This document shows, piece after piece, positions 1-5,815 of a DNA stretch of 5,815 nt. Source of the DNA: an uncultured Candidatus Saccharibacteria bacterium. Its GTDB lineage: Bacteria; Patescibacteria; Saccharimonadia; Saccharimonadales; UBA6022. The position numbers were made by a program, and so were the translations under genes. The notes beneath the pieces are model-generated. The model made no database searches. It was not told the DNA's origin and was given only the letters and a program-made list of their open reading frames with translations. Location of the stretch: assembly GCA_946479665.1 (NCBI GenBank), contig CAMLGO010000059.1:1-5815 (forward strand). The letters run 5' to 3'. The stretch's first letter is position 1; each line of letters begins with the position of its first letter.

Positions 1-19
1 CGAGGGGTGATGAAGATTG

Positions 20-1024
20 ATGTCGGACACGAGGAGTAGCTTTTTAAAACGAACAGGCGGGCTATTCGTTGGCTTGCTTCTGGCTGTTTTGGCCTTGTTT
101 ATAGTCTTGAATCGTCAGTTTGTAGTAGATCAAGTGACCGTCTGGCAGTATACGCCGAGCGATACCGTGTCGCAGTTAGCGAAACGAGCGACCATTGCCG
201 ACAAAGGACTGTTTTATTTTTACGCATCTCAGCCGTCGGTAGAGGCGACGCAGAAATTTAACTCACAGTGTGACCGCAAGGAGGCGTCGAGTGCTATTTT
301 AGGATGCTATAGCGCTGAGCGCATCTATATTTATGATGTGACCGATCCGCGGCTAGATGGTATACGTGAGGTCACGGCGTCGCACGAAATGCTGCATGCC
401 GTGTTTGAGCGGTTGTCGGAAAGTGAAAAGCAACACCTTGGCGTACTGCTCGAGGCTGAGTACGCGAAGCTACATAACACGGAATTGCAGACGCGCATGG
501 AGTATTACGCTAGGGCGCAGCCGGGTGATCGCATTAATGAACTTCACTCAATTATTGGAACCGAAGTGGCTTCGATTAGCCCTGAACTCGAGGCGCACTA
601 TAAACAATACTTCAGTGACAGGCAGAAGGTTGTTGCGATGCACGCAGCATACCAAAAAGTATTTGACGATCTCTCGGCACGGTCATCTGCACTTGACGCT
701 GAAATAGCGCGGCTGAAGGATGATATATCCGCTGAAATCAACACGTACAATGCAGCCGCTGCACTTTTGGAAGCAGATATTGCAGCGCTAAAAGAACGCG
801 AAAGGACAGTTGATCGAACGAGTGCTAGTCAGGTAAACGCTTATAATGCCGACAGGCAAGCGTTGATTAATCGGGCTGACGCCCTTAATCGCGAGAAGGC
901 AGATATTGATGCAAAGACAACTGAGTTTAATGCCAAGGTCAAAGCATATAACGATCTGGTAGTGCGTTCAAATGAGCTGAAACAGAAAATCGATAGTACC
1001 TTAGCGCCGTCGCCAAGCATCTAG
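20..1024 (+). CDS. Membrane-anchored HExxH (zincin-like) protein with C-terminal coiled coil, uncharacterised
   Basis: I do not recognise a named family; the description is from visible features. The 334-residue product has a short N-terminus with basic residues K10 and R11, then one hydrophobic segment at about 14-31, and the rest is hydrophilic. By the positive-inside rule the bulk should lie outside the membrane. Residues 122-126 are HEMLH, a match to the HExxH zinc-binding motif of zincin metallopeptidases. Glutamates at 174 (in NELH) and 182 (in GTE) are candidate third ligands. Cysteines 84 and 96 could form a disulfide. From about 200 to 325 the chain is Ala/Glu/Lys/Asp-rich and looks helical and coiled-coil, with YN-centred motifs near 243, 275 and 310. 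An in-frame TGA at 8-10 limits the start to TTG 17 or ATG 20; a GAGGGG stretch at 2-7 may be the Shine-Dalgarno. Peptidase activity is inferred from the motif alone; it could be a degenerate, structural protein. Confidence 0.85.
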   Translation: MSDTRSSFLKRTGGLFVGLLLAVLALFIVLNRQFVVDQVTVWQYTPSDTVSQLAKRATIADKGLFYFYASQPSVEATQKFNSQCDRKEASSAILGCYSAERIYIYDVTDPRLDGIREVTASHEMLHAVFERLSESEKQHLGVLLEAEYAKLHNTELQTRMEYYARAQPGDRINELHSIIGTEVASISPELEAHYKQYFSDRQKVVAMHAAYQKVFDDLSARSSALDAEIARLKDDISAEINTYNAAAALLEADIAALKERERTVDRTSASQVNAYNADRQALINRADALNREKADIDAKTTEFNAKVKAYNDLVVRSNELKQKIDSTLAPSPSI

Positions 1025-1037
1025 CGCGCAACTGTCG

Positions 1038-1043
1038 TATAAT
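1038..1043 (+). promoter_or_regulatory. Possible -10 box (TATAAT) upstream of radA
   Basis: A perfect TATAAT lies in the 40 bases between the HExxH gene and radA. Initiation about 7 bases downstream would leave a leader of roughly 15 bases that still includes the AAAGGGA ribosome binding site. I find no convincing -35 hexamer at the usual 16-18 base spacing, where the sequence is the end of the preceding gene, and no TGn extended -10. It may be a real internal promoter that uncouples radA from the upstream gene, or a chance AT-rich match. Confidence 0.4.
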
Positions 1044-1053
1044 AATTTTATTG

Positions 1054-1060
1054 AAAGGGA
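1054..1060 (+). promoter_or_regulatory. Ribosome binding site of radA
   Basis: AAAGGGA ends 4 bases before the GTG at 1065, an acceptable Shine-Dalgarno placement. It decides the start: no ATG, GTG or TTG occurs in this frame in the short intergenic stretch upstream, and the protein from this GTG begins exactly as RadA proteins do, just before the zinc finger. Confidence 0.7.
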
Positions 1061-1064
1061 CACA

Positions 1065-2417
1065 GTGGCCAAATCTAAATCTCAGTTTATCTGTCAGCAT
1101 TGTGGCGCGAGTTACCCAAAGTGGGTAGGTAAGTGTGATAATTGCGGTGAGTGGAACAGTCTTGTTGAACAAGTTGTCGATAGTGGCAAATCGGTTGTGT
1201 CTCGTGGCGCCTCTAGTGGCCGCGTATTAACCCCTCAGACTATCGGTTCTATCAGTTCGGAGGATGCTTCGATGCGTCTCAAGACTGGTTTTGGCGATCT
1301 AGATGATGTGTTGGGCGGCGGTATTTTGCCTGGAGGGGTTGTTCTTATTGCCGGACAGCCAGGTATTGGTAAGAGCACGCTCCTGCTTCAGGTGACGGCG
1401 CATATCGCGAATTCTACACCGGTCTTGTATGCAAGTGGTGAGGAGTCGGCCGGGCAAGTGAAGCTGCGAGCTGAGCGACTTGGCGCGCATGCCAGCGAGC
1501 AACTGAGTTTTGTGGCGAGCACGAGTGCCGATGATATTGCGGCGACGATTCGTTCGGGCGCGTATAAATTGGTTATTATTGATTCGATTCAAACACTGAG
1601 TCTTGATGAGATTACCTCGGCGCCAGGTACGGTCAGTCAGATTACCAATAGTAGCAATGTCATTATTCGTGCTGCTAAAGAATCTGGCGCAGCAGTCGTG
1701 CTCGTAGGGCATGTGACAAAGGAAGGCAGTATCGCCGGACCGAAAGTACTCGAGCATCTCGTAGACGTCGTACTGCAATTCGAAGGCGAGCGTTATGGTG
1801 GCTTTAAGGTGGTGCGGGCGATTAAAAACCGCTATGGATCAACGGCAGAGGCAGCCATCTTCGAGATGGACGATAAAGGCCTTCGGGTGGTTGAAAACCC
1901 ATCAGCAGCGCTGCTTGCCGAGCGTCAAAATGCCGACGGATCGGTTGTTCTTGCGACACTTGAAGGGACCCGGCCGCTGCTCGTTGAGATTCAGGCACTT
2001 GTAAATCCAACCAGTTTCGGGTATCCTAAACGTACTGCATCAGGTTTCGATCTTAACCGACTTACTCTTTTGATCGCCGTTTTAGAGCGACGTACCAAAC
2101 TGAATTTATCGGACAAGGATATTTATATCAATGTCGTCGGTGGACTCAAGATTAGTGACCCTGCCGCAGACCTTGCTATTTGCATGGCAATTGCCAGTGC
2201 CGCCGCTGGAAGACGACTTGATGATGGGCTCGTTGTCTTTGGCGAGGTAGGACTTGGTGGTGAAATTCGCAGCGTCCACAGTGCCGATCGGCGCGTAGCC
2301 GAAGCGAAAAAGCTTGGCTTTAGTGAGGCGATTGCACCAAAGCCGAGTCACAAGAATTCATTTATTAAAGGTGTTGGCGATCTGCGCCAGGCCTTAATCG
2401 ATTATCTCGTAGAGTAA
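1065..2417 (+). CDS. radA: DNA repair and recombination ATPase RadA (Sms)
   Basis: RadA is a cytoplasmic RecA-like ATPase that promotes branch migration and processing of recombination intermediates during repair and transformation. The 450-residue length is normal and all domains are present. A four-cysteine zinc finger is formed by C10, C13, C24 and C27. The RecA-type core has a Walker A motif GQPGIGKST at 97-105 and Walker B LVIIDS at 169-174. The RadA signature KNRFG appears as KNRYG at 254-258, a conservative F to Y change. From about 270 to the end is the Lon-protease-like domain with GGLKISDPAADLA near 359-371; in RadA this domain is structural and not proteolytic. Translation starts at GTG 1065. 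The PIN-TRAM gene begins 15 bases after the stop, so the two are probably cotranscribed. In Bacillus the same neighbourhood is clpC-radA-disA-yacL; disA is not between them here. Confidence 0.97.
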   Translation: MAKSKSQFICQHCGASYPKWVGKCDNCGEWNSLVEQVVDSGKSVVSRGASSGRVLTPQTIGSISSEDASMRLKTGFGDLDDVLGGGILPGGVVLIAGQPGIGKSTLLLQVTAHIANSTPVLYASGEESAGQVKLRAERLGAHASEQLSFVASTSADDIAATIRSGAYKLVIIDSIQTLSLDEITSAPGTVSQITNSSNVIIRAAKESGAAVVLVGHVTKEGSIAGPKVLEHLVDVVLQFEGERYGGFKVVRAIKNRYGSTAEAAIFEMDDKGLRVVENPSAALLAERQNADGSVVLATLEGTRPLLVEIQALVNPTSFGYPKRTASGFDLNRLTLLIAVLERRTKLNLSDKDIYINVVGGLKISDPAADLAICMAIASAAAGRRLDDGLVVFGEVGLGGEIRSVHSADRRVAEAKKLGFSEAIAPKPSHKNSFIKGVGDLRQALIDYLVE

Positions 2418-2432
2418 TCAGAAAGATCTTTT

Positions 2433-3494
2433 ATGGACACAATACAAATACTTATCGTAGTCACACTGTTGGCTATTTTGGCGGAAGTGACTTACTTGGT
2501 CATCAAGCTGCCGCGTCAGAATCTCGCTCGAAAACAAGGACGGCCTATTTTTGTTGACACCTCGGTGCTTATCGATGGACGTATCATTGCCGTTGCTCAG
2601 TCGGGCTTTATTGGTGATACGCTCGTCATTCCACGTAGCGTGATTGGTGAGCTGCAGTTTCTTGCTGATAATGCTGATCACGACAAGCGAGCTCGTGCTC
2701 GTCATGGACTCGATGTTGTTCAAGAATTACAGCAAATGCCACAAGTCACCGTTGAGATCTTGCAGGATGGCAGTAAAGCCGAAGAGGGTGTTGATGAGCG
2801 CTTGCTGAAGCTCGCAAAGCAGCATGGCGGCGCCGTGTGTACTATCGATTTCAATCTTAATAAGGTTGCGCAGGTAGAATCTATCGCGGTGCTCAATGTA
2901 AACGAGTTAGCCCAGAGCCTTCGCATGGCGTACCTGCCAGGTGAAAAGATGCTTCTCGAGCTTGTGCAAAAGGGTCAGGACTCTCATCAGGCGGTCGGCT
3001 ACCTGGCCGACGGTACAATGGTGGTTGTTGAGCACGCTTTCAAGCAGATCGGTCAAACGGTTGAGATTGAATTTATTCGCTCGCTACAGACTGCGGCAGG
3101 TAAGATGATGTTTGCCAAGCCAGTCACAGTGGCGGTCGCAAAAAAGCCGACAACTATCAGCCAGGCGATCGAGAAACTGCCGATGGCGAAAGCGGCGGTA
3201 AAGAAAAAGCAAACCGGCCGTGCTCCAAAGCCTGCCGCTGCCATTCCCTCGGAGCCTTCTCCGGTGTTTCACAGTGATTCTCACGAACACCACAAGGCTA
3301 CTTCGCGCCAGCAGAAGGGTAGCGATCGCAGTACACAGAAACAACAGCCTCGCCAGCATCCGTCGGGCCGTTCGCAGCATCCAAAGGATGATCAGAGTAA
3401 AAGCGCCACTCCAGCACGTGCTCGTCAACAACAGCGCCCAAAGACATCGGCGCAGCGTGAGGCCGCACTAATCGATCTCGTAGATCAACAATAG
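2433..3494 (+). CDS. Membrane-anchored PIN-TRAM domain protein (YacL family), probable RNase
   Basis: The 353-residue product has a single N-terminal hydrophobic helix (about 4-24) followed by a PIN nuclease domain from about 38 to 160. Acidic residues expected to bind Mg2+ or Mn2+ are in place: D42 in FVDTSVLIDGR, E73 in GELQFLAD, D121 in VDERLLKLA and D139 in TIDFNLNK. The usual TNDFNLNK motif has Ile for Asn. A TRAM domain, a predicted RNA-binding beta barrel, spans about 165-230 and includes VGYLADGTMVVVE and TAAGKMMFAKP. Residues 231-353 are a Lys/Arg/Gln/Ser/His/Pro-rich, probably disordered tail ending in a helix-like AQREAALIDLVDQQ. Bacillus YacL has several N-terminal membrane helices, here reduced to one. 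The Shine-Dalgarno is weak (AGAAAGA at 2420-2426), so translation may be coupled to radA, 15 bases upstream. PIN proteins are usually RNases; the actual substrate is unknown. Confidence 0.92.
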   Translation: MDTIQILIVVTLLAILAEVTYLVIKLPRQNLARKQGRPIFVDTSVLIDGRIIAVAQSGFIGDTLVIPRSVIGELQFLADNADHDKRARARHGLDVVQELQQMPQVTVEILQDGSKAEEGVDERLLKLAKQHGGAVCTIDFNLNKVAQVESIAVLNVNELAQSLRMAYLPGEKMLLELVQKGQDSHQAVGYLADGTMVVVEHAFKQIGQTVEIEFIRSLQTAAGKMMFAKPVTVAVAKKPTTISQAIEKLPMAKAAVKKKQTGRAPKPAAAIPSEPSPVFHSDSHEHHKATSRQQKGSDRSTQKQQPRQHPSGRSQHPKDDQSKSATPARARQQQRPKTSAQREAALIDLVDQQ

Positions 3495-3510
3495 AATAGT
3501 GCACAGGTAT

Positions 3511-3550
3511 CATCTAAAAATCGCCTCAATTACGAGGCGATTTTTAGATG
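3511..3550. terminator. Bidirectional intrinsic terminator between convergent genes
   Basis: A perfect inverted repeat with 17-bp arms (CATCTAAAAATCGCCTC at 3511-3527 and GAGGCGATTTTTAGATG at 3534-3550) flanks the 6-base loop AATTAC. The TCGCCTC/GAGGCGA core makes a GC-rich stem, and each strand then carries a run of five T after the core, so it can work as a rho-independent terminator both ways. It lies 17 bases after the PIN-TRAM stop and 15 bases beyond the stop of the - strand PBP gene. Confidence 0.9.
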
Positions 3551-3564
3551 GCGACTGATAGCTG

Positions 3565-5815
3565 CTAATGCGAGCTAAGAGTGCTTGTCTTCGTGTCGGT
3601 GTACATGCCGCTGTCAGTAGCAGTGGCTGTAACGCTTGGCGGGTCGTCGCTTGCGTTTGTTGCAGTGTAAGTGCCGGTGTATGTATCGCCCGAGCCGCTT
3701 AGCTGAATATTTGAGCCACCAACGGTTGCGGTAACTCCTGTGATGTCAAACGTCCCCCTGTCGACGGTAATGGTGATTGTGTATTTAGTACCTGTCTTGT
3801 CTGACGTAATGTCGGCAATAACTGGCTTTACATCATCGCACTTATGCGCATCATCATCCTTACTTGCATCGTAGCCATCGGGATTCGTAATTGTTTGTTG
3901 TTTAGTGATCGGATCGGTGATGCTGACAACGTCGAGGCTGACACGAGCTCCGTCTGGCGTACATGAAGTTGCTTTCTTTTTTGAGACAGTGTCAAAGGTG
4001 ATTTTTGTGTTCGTTGAGCCCTTGCCCTTGTTGTACCACGACGGATAGAGTTGGCCGCCGATAGTCTGAATACCGGCCGGTTTTACAAACCAATCTCCAG
4101 CCTTCCATTTGCCTTCTGGGCCGTATACTTCTTTGTGGGCATATTCCATGACTGTGCCGACGATACGACCAGCTGCAGCCGAGTTATCGCTCCTTACTGG
4201 GCTTGTGTCTGGGTTACCAACCCATAGGCCCATGGCGAGGACTGGACTATAGTTCATGATCCAGAGATCTTTTGGCTTGCCGCCAACGTCTGACGTACCG
4301 GTCTTGACGCCCGTCCTCACGCCAGGAATGTCGAGACCTGGGACATTTCGTCCATGCAGTGCGGCACGAGCATTCTGGTCGCCGAGGATGTCACTGACGA
4401 TGTAAGGGATCTGTGGGTCGAGTACCTGCTTGCTGCCTGTGTCGGTCCATTTCTTGAGGACGGTGTTTTGGCTATTTTTCACCTCAAGAATGGTTGAGGT
4501 TGGTTTGTAGACGCCCATGCGCGCCAGGCTGGCGTAGGCATTGACCATGTCGATCTGACGGACTCCACAGCCACCGATTGCTGAAGCGAGACCGACGGTG
4601 GTATCTGCACCTTGCGAACAGTAGCTACTTGCACCCATGTCGCGGATTGTTTGAAGGCTTGGCTGAACTCCATCGATGTACATTGCTTTGATGGCTGGGA
4701 TATTACGTGAAAGGGCAAGTGACGAGCGAATGTTGATATTACCCATATAGCGTCCGTCGTGGTTTTGTACTCTGCCGCCGTATTCTCTATCGAAGTTTGT
4801 GTCACTAAGGATACTTCCGCTACCATAGTTCTTTTTGAACAGTTCGGAGAAGACGAAAGGCTTAACGGTCGAACCAGGCTGTATGTAGGCGGTTGCGGCG
4901 TTATCTTGGCCGTAGCCCTCGTAGTTGAAGTCTCGGCTTCCGACAAGGGCAACGATCTGACCGGTTTGTGTATCTTCGACAGTGCCAGCGCCGTTAGTGA
5001 AGCCGTTGCGAGCCGGTGTGCTTGAGTTAAACATATCGGTCATTGCGCCTTGAAGCTTGTCTTGGATGCGAATGTCGAGAGTTGTTTTAACGATAAGTCC
5101 ACCCTTGCCGACGGTTGCTTTACCGAGTTCTTGCTCAAGCTGAGAACGTACCATTTGGACAAAGTGTGGAGCCTTGATGTCCTGGTACTGCGAAGCTTCT
5201 GGCTTAATGGAGTCGATAATCGCAACTTTTTTAGCCGCGTCGGCCTGTTCCTTTTTGATCGAGCCAACTTCAACCATGTTGTCGAGCACCTTGTGCTGGC
5301 GGGCAACAAGATCTTGGTTGCCTGGGCGGTTGTATGGGTCGTAGTAGCCGGGTTGATTTGGAATGGCAGCGAGTAGGGCTGATTCCGCAAGCGTGAGGTC
5401 TTTGGCACTCTTTCCGAAGTAGGTCTGGGCGGCTGATTCAACACCATTGCGACGACCACCATATGGTGATTCATTAAGATAGAGATCAATAATCTGATCT
5501 TTGCTATACATTCGTTCTACTTCGATAGATAAAATCAGCTCTTTGATTTTGCGGGGAATACCTGCGAGGCCACGCTCTTGGGCTTGGTCGGCAAAAAAGA
5601 CCTGCTTCACGAGCTGCTGCGTGAGGGTGGAGCCACCTTGTGTGCTGTTGCCGCTGGCATTACTTACGACAGCACGAGCGATGCCGACCGGGCTTACGCC
5701 GTTATGCTTATAGAAGTCACGATCCTCAATCGCGATCGTAGCGTCTTTCATATACTTGCTGATCTCATTACCATCAATCACAAGCTTATAGTTGCCCGCG
5801 CCCTTATCTTCATAG
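3565..5815 (-). CDS. Class A penicillin-binding protein (glycosyltransferase-transpeptidase), N-terminus beyond window
   Basis: This bifunctional enzyme polymerises lipid II into glycan strands and crosslinks them outside the membrane. The frame stays open to the edge, giving 749 visible residues; a GTG at 5781 is internal, since upstream residues YEDKGAGNYKLV fit the family. The N-terminal tail and membrane anchor are missing. Numbering from that GTG, the GT51 domain (about 10-180) shows EDRDFYKHNG with catalytic E19, GGSTLTQQ at 49-56, RKIKE with E81, and YLNESPYGGRRNGVESAA. The transpeptidase domain (about 265-545) has the nucleophile in STVK (S304, K307), SRN at 358-360 and KTGT at 493-496, so both activities look intact. 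Residues after about 600 form a Thr/Ser/Asp-rich tail with a probable Ig-like beta domain (about 651-735). Cysteines 388, 405, 607 and 648 are extracytoplasmic and may pair. The gene converges on the PIN-TRAM gene, separated by the shared hairpin. Its promoter is not in the window. Confidence 0.96.
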   Translation of the reverse strand, partial: YEDKGAGNYKLVIDGNEISKYMKDATIAIEDRDFYKHNGVSPVGIARAVVSNASGNSTQGGSTLTQQLVKQVFFADQAQERGLAGIPRKIKELILSIEVERMYSKDQIIDLYLNESPYGGRRNGVESAAQTYFGKSAKDLTLAESALLAAIPNQPGYYDPYNRPGNQDLVARQHKVLDNMVEVGSIKKEQADAAKKVAIIDSIKPEASQYQDIKAPHFVQMVRSQLEQELGKATVGKGGLIVKTTLDIRIQDKLQGAMTDMFNSSTPARNGFTNGAGTVEDTQTGQIVALVGSRDFNYEGYGQDNAATAYIQPGSTVKPFVFSELFKKNYGSGSILSDTNFDREYGGRVQNHDGRYMGNINIRSSLALSRNIPAIKAMYIDGVQPSLQTIRDMGASSYCSQGADTTVGLASAIGGCGVRQIDMVNAYASLARMGVYKPTSTILEVKNSQNTVLKKWTDTGSKQVLDPQIPYIVSDILGDQNARAALHGRNVPGLDIPGVRTGVKTGTSDVGGKPKDLWIMNYSPVLAMGLWVGNPDTSPVRSDNSAAAGRIVGTVMEYAHKEVYGPEGKWKAGDWFVKPAGIQTIGGQLYPSWYNKGKGSTNTKITFDTVSKKKATSCTPDGARVSLDVVSITDPITKQQTITNPDGYDASKDDDAHKCDDVKPVIADITSDKTGTKYTITITVDRGTFDITGVTATVGGSNIQLSGSGDTYTGTYTATNASDDPPSVTATATDSGMYTDTKTSTLSSH

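Noticed and set aside
357..707. 116-codon + strand frame inside the HExxH gene
   Set aside because: It overlaps the HExxH motif region in another frame and encodes an Arg/Cys/Thr-rich product with no hydrophobic core.
1299..1778. 159-codon open frame on the - strand inside radA
   Set aside because: It is antisense to the fully recognisable ATPase core of radA, its translation is rich in Arg, Thr, Asn and His with no domain, and it has no ribosome binding site of note. It is a codon-bias shadow.
3084..3431. 115-codon - strand frame, and smaller + strand frames, opposite the PIN-TRAM tail
   Set aside because: The low-complexity, basic tail keeps other frames open by composition. The PIN-TRAM frame is continuous from its start through to the terminator, so the others are shadows.
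2433..3494. PIN domain as the toxin of a toxin-antitoxin pair
   Set aside because: VapC toxins are about 130 residues, lack TRAM and membrane domains, and are preceded by a small antitoxin gene. Here radA precedes it and the architecture is that of YacL.
5040..5489. 149-codon open frame on the - strand within the PBP gene
   Set aside because: It overlaps in another frame the glycosyltransferase part of the PBP, where the real frame carries conserved motifs. The alternative product is Ser/Thr/Arg-rich without recognisable features.
5779..5781. GTG as the true start of the PBP gene
   Set aside because: The frame remains open to the window edge, the upstream residues fit the family, and a start here would remove the membrane anchor. 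The gene is better read as partial.

Overview
The window holds three complete genes on the + strand and, convergent to them, one large gene on the - strand that runs off the right edge. In order they are: a membrane-anchored HExxH protein with a coiled-coil tail, the recombination ATPase RadA, a YacL-type PIN-TRAM protein, and a class A penicillin-binding protein. No tRNA, rRNA, CRISPR array, insertion sequence or phage gene is visible. Coding density is very high, with only 44, 15 and 70 bases between genes.

The organism is a bacterium using the standard code: the visible stops are TAG and TAA, and no in-frame TGA is read through. Base composition looks near 50% GC. The radA to PIN-TRAM order is the one known from Gram-positive bacteria (radA-disA-yacL in Bacillus), here without disA. 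The class A PBP has a Gram-positive style extracytoplasmic tail. Very compact spacing, the divergent lineage-specific HExxH protein and the simplified PIN-TRAM gene suggest a Candidate Phyla Radiation member, perhaps Saccharibacteria (TM7). This is an inference from style, not a proven assignment.

Layout: 1-19 is the end or leader of whatever lies upstream. 20-1024 is the HExxH protein. 1025-1064 carries a consensus -10 box and a ribosome binding site for radA (1065-2417, GTG start). The PIN-TRAM gene (2433-3494) follows 15 bases later and probably shares the radA transcript. A perfect 17-bp hairpin at 3511-3550 sits between the converging genes and can terminate transcription in both directions. 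The PBP gene occupies 3565-5815 on the - strand, with its N-terminal anchor outside the window.

Functionally the + strand pairs a DNA-repair ATPase with a probable membrane-tethered RNase, while the HExxH protein and the PBP both act outside the membrane. I see no clear new multi-gene system. The least explained parts are the HExxH coiled-coil protein, the long basic tail of the PIN-TRAM protein, and the C-terminal extension of the PBP.
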